DNA of 6,657 nucleotides from Deltaproteobacteria bacterium (GCA_015233285.1 JADFYA010000209.1:1-6657); one strand, 5' to 3'. Counted from the first letter of the stretch, positions 1-5,703 are shown. Notes: generated by a model from the letters alone, not told the origin. Translations and numbers: made by a program.

Positions 1-148
1 CATTGTCAGCGAAGTAAGCACTTTTCTTGACCAACGTTTATTACGATAACCGATGCTGCGCTGTCGTATTTCAAAAAAGGCCGCGGCATAGAACATATCT
101 CAGCGCTGTTCCTTATAAATAGGTCTGATTTGACTAGCCAATAAGGTC

Positions 149-177
149 TTGACAATCCAGCTCCAGCCCAGTATTAG
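149..177 (+). promoter_or_regulatory. Candidate sigma70 promoter for the RsbW-like gene
   Basis: A perfect -35 hexamer TTGACA (149-154) is followed by a 17-base spacer and TATTAG (172-177, four of six matches to TATAAT). Transcription would start near base 184, giving a leader of about 33 bases ahead of the ATG at 217. The perfect -35 and ideal spacing make this the best promoter in the first 216 bases. The -10 is weak, so the assignment is an inference from sequence only. Confidence 0.5.
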
Positions 178-216
178 TGTAGTAACTTTCTATCGCCGAC
201 ATCTTGGAATTGAAAT

Positions 217-639
217 ATGTCTCCTATCGTCAGCCTAACCATACTCAGCGACCCGATCCTGTTAAGAGTGGTCCGGGCCGTGGTCGATAGATTCGGAGAT
301 ATAGTTCATTTTAATCAGAGTGAGTTGTATAAAATCAAACTGGCGTTAGACGAAGTCTGCACCAATGTCATCCGGCACAGCTACGATGGACACCACGATA
401 AGCCGATTACCATCGACTTCCATGCTCATCCTGATCGGCTGGAAATCATCATCAAAGATCAGGGACGGCAACCAACTAAAATGGCCGTTATCAAAGAATT
501 CGACCAGATGGATAAAACAACCCCCGGGGGCCTGGGGCTGCCTCTGATCAAAAGTTTAGTAGACTATTTTGAATTGTGTTTTCCTGCTGACGGCGGTAAT
601 ATCAGCACGTTGGGCAAATATTTTACCGCCAGGGATTAG
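217..639 (+). CDS. RsbW/SpoIIAB-type serine kinase (anti-sigma factor-like HATPase)
   Basis: This is a single-domain ATP-binding protein of the GHKL superfamily, 140 residues, the usual size for RsbW/SpoIIAB anti-sigma-factor kinases. The N-box is visible as ALDEVCTNVIRHSY (residues 43-56), with E46 in the catalytic-base position and N50 in the magnesium-ligand position. The G1 box is DQG (81-83) and the G2 box is GGLGLPLIKSLVD (104-116). In known family members the kinase phosphorylates a STAS anti-anti-sigma protein and sequesters a sigma factor in the cytoplasm; which of these applies here cannot be read from the sequence. The start is supported by GGAA at 206-209, seven bases upstream. 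No STAS protein, PP2C phosphatase or sigma factor gene lies beside it in the window, so its partners are probably encoded elsewhere. The gene appears monocistronic, and the next gene is convergent. An alternative role is that of a kinase-like module in a phosphorelay without a sigma factor. Confidence 0.87.
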   Translation: MSPIVSLTILSDPILLRVVRAVVDRFGDIVHFNQSELYKIKLALDEVCTNVIRHSYDGHHDKPITIDFHAHPDRLEIIIKDQGRQPTKMAVIKEFDQMDKTTPGGLGLPLIKSLVDYFELCFPADGGNISTLGKYFTARD

Positions 640-654
640 CGTTCCTCGGTACCT

Positions 655-685
655 GTTGCATGTTACTGGTTGCATGTTACTGGTT
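655..685. repeat. 14-bp tandem direct repeat, 2.2 copies
   Basis: The unit GTTGCATGTTACTG occurs at 655-668 and again, without mismatch, at 669-682, followed by GTT of a third copy. It sits 16 bases after the stop codon of the RsbW-like gene, between two convergent genes. I see no hairpin or T-run with it, so it does not look like a terminator. A simple slippage duplication is the plainest reading. Confidence 0.8.
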
Positions 686-799
686 TCAGATAATGGATTG
701 AAAGTCAACATGCGGATATACCTATATAAACATTTAACATCAAACTAGTTACAAACACAAGCCGATCAGCAACAAGAAACGAGCAACGACCTAAGTGAA

Positions 800-813
800 G
801 TCAAAATTTTGAC
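800..813. repeat. 14-bp perfect palindrome in convergent intergenic region
   Basis: GTCAAAATTTTGAC is a perfect uninterrupted inverted repeat, 43 bases beyond the stop codon of the crotonase gene and 161 bases beyond that of the RsbW-like gene. With no loop it cannot act as a standard intrinsic terminator hairpin, but it could be a protein-binding site. The rest of the 640-855 spacer shows no gene and no terminator that I can support. Confidence 0.5.
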
Positions 814-855
814 GGAATTGACGCCACGACGGAGAGACGTCCGGTCCGGCGAGGT

Positions 856-1641
856 TTAATCGTTGCTTCTATCTTTGCCGCCCTTGATCAGTCTATTGAC
901 TGCGTTCATGTGATCTTCAGTGGCGGACAACATGGCCACCTGGGAAGAAACATAGTCCATGTGCGATCTAAAACTGGAGGTCAAACCGTTCATTACCGCC
1001 CGTTTGCAGGCGCGTAGGGAAACTAACGGCCACTGGCTCATTTTTCCGGCCAGGGCCAAGGTTTCCGCCTCCAGATCGGCGTGGGCCGTAACCTTGTTCA
1101 CCAATCCCAGACTCAGGGCCTCTGCCGGTTCAATCACATCCCCCGTGAGCAAAATCTCCATGGTCTTGGCCAACCCGACCAACCGGGGCAGAAGAAAAGC
1201 CCCCCCATCGCCCGGGGCCAGGCCGATCCTGACATAGGTAGCGCAAAGGTTGGCTCTCTCAGAAGCCACCCGCAGATCACACATTAAAGCCAGGTCCATG
1301 CCGCCGCCAAAGGCCGGGCCGTTAAGCATGGCCACAACCGGCTTGTCAATGTCTTCCAAGAGCAGCGGCACCCGCTGGACATGGTTCCAAAGGTAATCCT
1401 TCATTTGCCACGATTGCAGTTTGCCGCCGGCCATATCTTTAATGTTGCCTCCGGCGCAGAAGACATCACCCGCGCCGGTAAGGATAATCACCTTGATCTC
1501 AGGATCGTCTTTGGCATCCATGAGGGCCAGTTCCACGCTCTTAAGCATGGGTAAGGTGAAGGCGTTTTTTAGATCCGGCCGGTTAAGAGTGATGGTGGCT
1601 ATGTGGTCCTGTTTTTGATATTTAATATCCTGAAATTCCAT
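856..1641 (-). CDS. Enoyl-CoA hydratase/isomerase (crotonase) family protein
   Basis: A 261-residue cytoplasmic crotonase-fold protein, the usual family length. Crotonases act on acyl-CoA thioesters, most often hydrating or isomerising enoyl-CoAs in beta-oxidation or aromatic degradation. Visible motifs are LNRPDLKNAF (19-28), the CoA-binding/oxyanion segment FCAGGNIKDM (61-70), and the second oxyanion segment NGPAFGGGMDLALMCD (107-122). Backbone amides of about A63 and G113 would form the oxyanion hole. The two glutamates of classical hydratases (E144 and E164 of rat enoyl-CoA hydratase) align by eye with D116 and Y136, so simple hydratase chemistry is doubtful; an isomerase, hydrolase or other acyl-CoA role is possible. 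The open frame runs 64 codons further upstream to 1833, but that extension has no family similarity. The start at 1641 has a strong GGAAAGG site and gives a normal N-terminus. The gene lies 219 bases downstream of a small unknown gene on the same strand; no obvious terminator follows it. Confidence 0.9.
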   Translation of the reverse strand: MEFQDIKYQKQDHIATITLNRPDLKNAFTLPMLKSVELALMDAKDDPEIKVIILTGAGDVFCAGGNIKDMAGGKLQSWQMKDYLWNHVQRVPLLLEDIDKPVVAMLNGPAFGGGMDLALMCDLRVASERANLCATYVRIGLAPGDGGAFLLPRLVGLAKTMEILLTGDVIEPAEALSLGLVNKVTAHADLEAETLALAGKMSQWPLVSLRACKRAVMNGLTSSFRSHMDYVSSQVAMLSATEDHMNAVNRLIKGGKDRSND

Positions 1642-1860
1642 ATAATCATTGCCTTTCCAAGGTAATCGGAGCTTGGCTTTTGCCATTTCAAAAAAAAGGA
1701 TGAGACAAAGGTTTCGGAGAAGACGCAGAAACACCACGGGAGAAATCGGCCCATTTGACTGTGAGCCATCTCTTCGTCCGGCCTTTATCTTTAGTGTTCT
1801 CCAGGTTATGTTTTCAAAGAGGTGAGATTTCAATCCCCATCGGCTATAGCTAACAAAGGA
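1642..1860. other. Non-coding spacer between crotonase and small unknown gene
   Basis: On the minus strand this spacer stays open in the crotonase frame from 1833, encoding 64 residues rich in Arg, Lys and Leu that resemble no crotonase N-terminus. I read it as untranslated. A weak promoter-like pair TTGAAA-N17-CATAAC is present on the minus strand but is too poor to annotate on its own. No hairpin with a T-run follows the upstream gene, so read-through from the upstream operon cannot be excluded. Confidence 0.5.
1652..1658 (-). promoter_or_regulatory. Ribosome binding site fixing the crotonase start
   Basis: On the minus strand GGAAAGG lies 10 bases before the ATG at 1641. It supports this internal start over the longer open frame beginning at 1833. 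Confidence 0.6.
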
Positions 1861-2157
1861 TTATAATTGATCTTCTTCTTCAATGACGATCTTAAGTTCT
1901 GAAATCCGGCCATGTCGGTATCGGGCATACACCGGCCGCGATGTCCCGGTCCCGCATTGGCCGATCAACCCCAGGCCGGAAGCTACACCGTGAGCCGCCA
2001 ATTGACACGACCTGGTCTCCGGGTCGATGCGGTCCAGGCAGTCGTCAAAGGTGTCGAGGGTAAATTGCCGGCCGACAAAGGCCGGATCCATGATCATCAC
2101 GTACCCCGATTGTAATTCCAACCGGCCTATTTGCCGCCACGTCGTATCATCCGCCAT
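1861..2157 (-). CDS. Small conserved-looking protein of unknown function (98 aa)
   Basis: I cannot name this protein. It is 98 residues with no signal peptide or membrane segment, so probably cytoplasmic. The pattern is a predicted beta-rich core: RLELQSGYVMIMDPAF (12-27) with the 'SG....DP' signature, a Gly-rich segment GLGLIGQCGTGTSRPVYARY (61-80), and a closing strand GRISELKIVIEEE (83-95). Small proteins with an early SG-x-DP signature and a late 'PVY-R---GRI-E--I' strand occur in many bacteria as uncharacterised proteins, some akin to the DUF4241 style; that resemblance is from memory and uncertain. The start at 2157 has AGAGGAA at 2162-2168, four bases upstream; an ATG six codons earlier (2175) is the alternative. 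It begins 26 bases after the CheY-like gene ends, so the two are very probably co-transcribed. Cysteines are C40, C51 and C68. Confidence 0.65.
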   Translation of the reverse strand: MADDTTWRQIGRLELQSGYVMIMDPAFVGRQFTLDTFDDCLDRIDPETRSCQLAAHGVASGLGLIGQCGTGTSRPVYARYRHGRISELKIVIEEEDQL

Positions 2158-2183
2158 GCTGTTCCTCTGCTTCATTGAATTTG

Positions 2184-2561
2184 CTATCCGAATATGGCTT
2201 TCATTTTTTCTTGGAGGGTTTTTTGGGAAAAAGGCTTTACAATATATTGGGTAACCCCTTCTTGAATAGCCTGGACGATATTTTCCTTAAGCGCTTCGGC
2301 CGTAATCATCAAAAACGGGATATGACGCAGTGTCTCGTCGTCACGGACCTTTCTTAGGAGTTCCAAACCGTTCATGACGGGCATGTTCCAGTCGCAGATG
2401 ATGAAGTCAAACTTCTTGGCCTTCAGTAACTTAAAGGCCGTAACTCCCTCCGGTGCGTCTTGGATGTTGCTATAGCCAAGCTTGCGGAGAAAAAGCGTAA
2501 CAGTGAACCTGACATTTCGAGCATCATCGACTACCAGGATCCTGGCCGTTCGGTCTATCAT
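2184..2561 (-). CDS. CheY-like single-domain response regulator
   Basis: A 125-residue stand-alone receiver domain with no output domain. The full active site is present: D12 and D13 (metal binding, in ILVVDDARNVR), D57 as phosphoacceptor (in FIICDWNMPVMNGLELL), T87 (in FLMITAEA) and K109 (in YIVKPF). Such proteins are phosphorylated by a histidine kinase and signal by binding a partner; the DWNMPVMNG sequence is typical of the chemotaxis CheY group, but no chemotaxis gene is present here, so the partner is unknown. The start at 2561 is chosen because the receiver fold begins there. GAGGAG lies only two bases before the ATG, an unusually short spacing. The open frame extends 53 codons upstream to 2720, but that stretch overlaps the promoter and is not receiver-like. 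It is the first gene of a probable two-gene operon with the 98-residue protein. Confidence 0.95.
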   Translation of the reverse strand: MIDRTARILVVDDARNVRFTVTLFLRKLGYSNIQDAPEGVTAFKLLKAKKFDFIICDWNMPVMNGLELLRKVRDDETLRHIPFLMITAEALKENIVQAIQEGVTQYIVKPFSQKTLQEKMKAIFG

Positions 2562-2600
2562 AACTCCTCGCAGGTTGAAACAAAAGACTTTGGCTTGCGG

Positions 2601-2620
2601 CAACCGGGAGTGATCGGTTG
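2601..2620 (-). promoter_or_regulatory. Small hairpin in the CheY-like gene leader
   Basis: CAACCG (2601-2606) and CGGTTG (2615-2620) form a perfect six-base-pair stem with an eight-base loop, about 40 bases before the start codon and inside the predicted transcript. It could be an RNA structure or an operator; there is no T-run after it, so it is not an intrinsic terminator. Confidence 0.3.
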
Positions 2621-2669
2621 ACCAAATATATTTCTTAATGATGGAGCAGTGGATATTAGACCGGAAATC

Positions 2670-2698
2670 AGTATAGTGCAAGCGGACGCACGGGTCAA
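2670..2698 (-). promoter_or_regulatory. Sigma70-like promoter for the CheY-like operon
   Basis: Read on the minus strand: TTGACC (2698-2693), a 17-base spacer, then TATACT (2675-2670). Each box matches its consensus at five of six positions. Transcription would start near 2663 and give a leader of about 100 bases before the ATG at 2561. Confidence 0.65.
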
Positions 2699-2825
2699 CC
2701 AAAATCCAGGGCAACCTCATGAATTTAGTTTATAAGGGCGGCCGTAGCGGGCTTGAGCAAAGCTCTCCTTCCTCTAATCCGGGCAGAGCCTTCTACCCGA
2801 TTGCCCATGGGGCGCTTCAATCCGC

Positions 2826-2854
2826 TTGACAAAACCTAGGGATTAAGATATCAT
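2826..2854 (+). promoter_or_regulatory. Sigma70-like promoter for the secreted protein gene
   Basis: A perfect TTGACA (2826-2831), a 17-base spacer and TATCAT (2849-2854, five of six). This is the strongest promoter match in the window. The predicted start near 2861 leaves a leader of about 95 bases before the ATG at 2956. Confidence 0.7.
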
Positions 2855-2955
2855 GGTGTGAAATTAACACCTTTGAGCTAAGGCCGGCATGTTGCATCAA
2901 TGATCACCAAACGGCCCAACTTATTTTCACCGTCTATTCCGGTGTCCAGGGTGAT

Positions 2956-3852
2956 ATGGCTGATAAAATTAACCCACCGGCTCTCCTGGGCCGCAACATA
3001 GGATTCATGCTCAAGTTCTACCGGAAAACCCTCCGGGTGCTGATGCTTGGCATGGTCTGCCTGGTCATATTAGACGGCATCGGGCCCCGCCCGGTCCATC
3101 CGGAGGGCGTCCCGTCTTCTTCACCTGGTGAGGCGGCCGTTACGCCATCCGCCCAGGCCGGCGATAACGATGACGATGGCCGAAGGAACCACAGGCAATC
3201 ACCTTCTGCCGGCGCCGGCCCTCCTGATTCAGATTCTACCGAATCAGATAATCCATCCGGGGCTACGGCGACGCCCCATCCTCCAGCCAAGGAAACACCG
3301 GCCAAAGCAACCACGGACACCACGGCCATAACCGTCACCACCGGCACGACGGGGACTACCGGCACAACGGCTACAACCTCAACGACCGGCACGACTATTC
3401 CGGTCTTGTCCCCCATTACCGGCCCCTCTACTTCCCCGGCCTTTCCAGATACGCCTGTCATCGCCTTAAAAACAAACGCCGACCGCTTCGCCCCAGGTGA
3501 CACGCTCAGAATGACCATCGACCTGATCAATGGAGCAAAGCTGCGTCGTGTCGATATTTTCGTTTATATCATCACGCCTAACGGCCTGGCCTACTCGCAT
3601 GTGATTGGACAGGGTCTCATCCCGGCCAATGTTGACGACCTCCGGAATACCCTGATCTGTTCCATCAAAAACATGATTATAGTCCCGAGGCAACGTATAA
3701 CCGATTATCTGCTTTTAGAGATCACCTTCCCTTCCGACGAACATCTATTTCCCCAAGGGACTTATTCCATCCATTGTTTCCTGGCCGAATCCGGGACCAA
3801 CAACCAACTAAGTGAACTGGCCGGCCAGAAAGTGGAACTTCGGATGCCCTGA
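2956..3852 (+). CDS. Secreted or membrane-anchored protein with Thr-rich linker and C-terminal beta domain
   Basis: A 298-residue exported protein that I cannot name. A basic segment (KFYRKTLR, 20-27) precedes a hydrophobic core at about 28-43, acting as signal peptide or N-terminal anchor; C36 lacks a convincing lipobox. Residues 51-165 are a disordered linker rich in Pro, Ser, Asp and Thr, including a TTG/TTA/TTS repeat at 128-147. From about 166 to the end lies a compact beta-rich domain with landmarks FAPGDTLRMTIDL (178-190), VDIFVYIITPNG (199-210) and FPQGTYSIHCFL (265-276). This pattern resembles immunoglobulin-like domains common at the ends of deltaproteobacterial secreted proteins; a binding or surface role is inference. 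AGGGTGAT abuts the ATG at 2956. A second in-frame ATG at 3007 (AGGA three bases upstream) would give a more classical short signal peptide and could be the true start. It is convergent with the patatin gene, 62 bases between stops, with no clear terminator. Confidence 0.78.
   Translation: MADKINPPALLGRNIGFMLKFYRKTLRVLMLGMVCLVILDGIGPRPVHPEGVPSSSPGEAAVTPSAQAGDNDDDGRRNHRQSPSAGAGPPDSDSTESDNPSGATATPHPPAKETPAKATTDTTAITVTTGTTGTTGTTATTSTTGTTIPVLSPITGPSTSPAFPDTPVIALKTNADRFAPGDTLRMTIDLINGAKLRRVDIFVYIITPNGLAYSHVIGQGLIPANVDDLRNTLICSIKNMIIVPRQRITDYLLLEITFPSDEHLFPQGTYSIHCFLAESGTNNQLSELAGQKVELRMP
3337..3396 (+). repeat. Thr-Thr-Gly repeat tract encoded by degenerate 9-base units
   Basis: Six units of the form ACN-ACN-GGN (with Ala and Ser replacing Gly once each) plus a final Thr-Thr pair encode the linker of the secreted protein. 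The third codon positions differ from unit to unit, so the DNA repeat is imperfect while the peptide repeat is regular. Such Thr-rich linkers act as flexible, often glycosylated, spacers in other exported proteins; glycosylation here is a guess. Confidence 0.75.
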
Positions 3853-3914
3853 TCAGGTAGTAGCCAATCCATCGATGATGACGATTATCAACATCCAACG
3901 GCCGGAGCCCTCCC

Positions 3915-5567
3915 CTATTTGTCCGCGTCCTTAAGGAGCTTGAAAAAACTTCCTTTGTAGCCCATGGACAGCCGATCCTTAATTTCCCGGCCACGGTCGA
4001 GATTCATCATTATCCCGAATGCGGCCAGTTCAGAGGTCATTTTGGCCTGCCTTTCCTCTAACCGGCTGAGCGTGGACAGGTAGCCCCCTTTGAAAGTCTG
4101 CTCCACCGGCCGGTAATCAAAGGGGTTCTTATTCATAAGCAGGCAGAGATCGTTGCTGGGAAAAAAGCTATAATGAATGACCTCCGGGTGTTTTTTAAAC
4201 AGATGTTGACTCACCTGGTAATACCTGGAAAAGCCGGCAGTTTTGATGTCTTGATAACTATTGAAGATGATCCCTTTCATCCGGGCGAACCCTGGATTTG
4301 GGGGTACATAAGGGAAGAAAGGATCGATGAGAAAGATCAACTCGGCTTTTTTTTCAATAGCTTTGCCCACGTTACTGGTCCGGGTGAAGCCGCCGTCCTC
4401 GTAATAGTCGCGGCCGATCCGGAGACTATCAAAGACGGGGTAAAAGGCAATAGAGGCGGCGATGGCGCTGGAAATGGGAATGTCGTCGTGACCTGACTCG
4501 CCAAAAAGGATATGCCGCCGGTTGTCCTGGTTGGTGGCGCCGATGTATAGCTCTTTGTTATGCTGTTCTCTGATCACCCTGAAATCGTCGTTATGTCCGG
4601 GTTCGTTGAAGATATCCCGAAGAATATTCTCCACGGCCTGGGTGTTCAAAAGAGGCGTGATCAAGTCTTGCAGGTGGCTGAAAAAGGGGGCCCAATAAAT
4701 TGATTCCTTAAAAGCCATTAGCCGCTTAATATAGCGATAGAATATAGTTAGCTTGTAGGCTGCCTTTTCCATAAATGGTCCGACATTCAAATTTCTGAGC
4801 GCCCAGATGTCCAGGCCGGCGCCGCCCATGACCGCTTTCCCCCTTTTCCGGGATGGCCGAATCTCGTTTAAGGTGTATCCGTTGGCCAACAACCCGGCCA
4901 TCATCGCTCCGGCTGAAATTCCAAAGAACATATCAAAATCGGTTACCGAGAAATTCTCCAGACAATCCTCCAGACACTGGAGAACTCCGGCCTCGAAATA
5001 GATACCTGTAATGCCGCCGCCGGCCAGACATAAGGCCTTTTTGCCCTTCCGCCGGTTAAGGAAGAATTCGGCGATCCGCTCCAGCAAGGCGACTACGACA
5101 TCCTGATCCCCGGCAGACGGCCCCCACCCATCCAACCCGGCCGAGTCGACCAGGCAGGCGCCGACACGCAAGCGTCCCGCTTGAAAGACCACTTCGCCCA
5201 ATCGGTTCAGATCCCGGTGCCCGGCCAAAATGAATATCCGGTTAAACGGATACCGTTTCTCCATGTCCTCTTCCAAGTCCAGGATACGCAATAACTCCCA
5301 GGCCATTTCAACCGCATCCGGTCCATGACCCGGCCCCACCCGCACATCAAGCACCAGCAGGTTATAATACCCCTCCTGCAGCGATTTGACCGCTTCTTCC
5401 ACGGCATAAACGGGATGTACAAAAACGTCTAAACTATCGCCCCCGAACACATCCCGGCCCAACCGCTCCGACCATTCATACCCCGGAGTGTTGGCGCCAC
5501 GGATCAAAAATTCTTTATAGCTCTTTTCGTCACGGCCAAAATACAGAACATTTTTGATTTGAATCAC
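3915..5567 (-). CDS. Patatin-like phospholipase with N-terminal degenerate receiver domain
   Basis: A 550-residue, two-part protein. Residues about 175-420 form a patatin-like serine lipase: the Gly-rich oxyanion segment LAGGGITGIYFEAGVL (181-196), nucleophile S218 in GISAG (216-220), and catalytic D391 in DGG (391-393). Patatins cleave acyl esters of phospholipids or other lipids through this Ser-Asp dyad; the substrate here is unknown. Residues about 4-145 look like a response-regulator receiver: VLYFGRDEK (7-15), NLLVLDVRVGPG (69-80) with D74 in the phosphoacceptor place, and IFILAGHRD (111-119). The first-strand acidic pair is not clear, the conserved Thr aligns with A115, and the conserved Lys aligns with D141, so it is probably a pseudo-receiver. 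The C-terminal 420-550 region is unassigned. No signal peptide is seen, so it is likely cytoplasmic or at the inner membrane face. The start is GTG, with TGAGGA seven bases upstream. The gene is apparently monocistronic. Confidence 0.92.
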   Translation of the reverse strand: MIQIKNVLYFGRDEKSYKEFLIRGANTPGYEWSERLGRDVFGGDSLDVFVHPVYAVEEAVKSLQEGYYNLLVLDVRVGPGHGPDAVEMAWELLRILDLEEDMEKRYPFNRIFILAGHRDLNRLGEVVFQAGRLRVGACLVDSAGLDGWGPSAGDQDVVVALLERIAEFFLNRRKGKKALCLAGGGITGIYFEAGVLQCLEDCLENFSVTDFDMFFGISAGAMMAGLLANGYTLNEIRPSRKRGKAVMGGAGLDIWALRNLNVGPFMEKAAYKLTIFYRYIKRLMAFKESIYWAPFFSHLQDLITPLLNTQAVENILRDIFNEPGHNDDFRVIREQHNKELYIGATNQDNRRHILFGESGHDDIPISSAIAASIAFYPVFDSLRIGRDYYEDGGFTRTSNVGKAIEKKAELIFLIDPFFPYVPPNPGFARMKGIIFNSYQDIKTAGFSRYYQVSQHLFKKHPEVIHYSFFPSNDLCLLMNKNPFDYRPVEQTFKGGYLSTLSRLEERQAKMTSELAAFGIMMNLDRGREIKDRLSMGYKGSFFKLLKDADK

Positions 5568-5573
5568 GTGATT
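5562..5573. promoter_or_regulatory. 12-bp perfect palindrome over the patatin start codon
   Basis: AATCACGTGATT is a perfect palindrome centred on the GTG start codon, next to the ribosome binding site (TGAGGA at 5575-5580 on the minus strand). It could bind a regulator and block the gene, or be chance; part of it is constrained by coding. Confidence 0.3.
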
Positions 5574-5590
5574 ATCCTCATCTCCGCCGA

Positions 5591-5602
5591 ATCCATATGG
5601 AT
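5591..5602. promoter_or_regulatory. 12-bp perfect palindrome in the patatin leader
   Basis: ATCCATATGGAT is a perfect palindrome whose centre is 29 bases from that of the palindrome over the start codon. It is not coding. The two differ in sequence, so they would not obviously be sites for the same protein. Confidence 0.3.
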
Positions 5603-5664
5603 AGGCCTCGGTTCCAGAAGGTCGTCCAAAGGAGCCTGGATTTTTAATATCTTAACTGAAGTTC

Positions 5665-5694
5665 ATAATAAATCAAGACGCCGTCTCTCATCAA
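5665..5694 (-). promoter_or_regulatory. Candidate promoter for patatin gene with dyad in its spacer
   Basis: On the minus strand TTGATG (5694-5689) is followed by an 18-base spacer and TATTAT (5670-5665, five of six). Within the spacer sits the dyad AGACG-c-CGTCT (5676-5686, plus-strand reading), placed as an operator would be. The leader would be about 90 bases long and contain both 12-bp palindromes. Confidence 0.42.
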
Positions 5695-5703
5695 GCGCTT
5701 TTT

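Larger units (their letters stand above)
2562..2955. other. Divergent intergenic regulatory region (394 bp)
   Basis: This stretch separates the leftward CheY-like gene from the rightward secreted protein gene. It holds two back-to-back sigma70-like promoters, a small hairpin in the CheY leader, and about 127 bases between the two -35 boxes in which I see no gene. Both transcripts would have long leaders, near 100 bases each. Confidence 0.7.

Noticed and set aside
2..49. Open reading tail of 15 codons on the plus strand ending in TAA, possibly the C-terminus of a gene to the left.
   Set aside because: Fifteen open codons are expected by chance about half the time, and the residues show no recognisable family.
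91..111. Inverted repeat GAACA-N11-TGTTC, possible operator.
   Set aside because: Five-base arms with an 11-base gap are common by chance, and it lies well upstream of the better promoter.
1825..1845. ATTTCAATCCCC, resembling the end of some CRISPR repeats.
   Set aside because: Only one copy, with no regularly spaced repeats and no cas genes in the window.
3018..3530. Long antisense frame rich in Val-Val-Pro repeats.
   Set aside because: It is the mirror of the Thr-rich linker of the secreted protein gene and has no ribosome site or family signature.
4173..4496. Plus-strand open frame of 107 codons inside the patatin gene.
   Set aside because: It is fully antisense to a well-supported gene with conserved catalytic motifs and shows no recognisable domain.
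217..5567. The idea that the RsbW-like kinase, CheY and receiver-patatin form one dedicated signalling or defence system.
   Set aside because: The genes lie on both strands, in separate units with their own promoters and interrupted by unrelated genes; nothing in the sequence ties them together.
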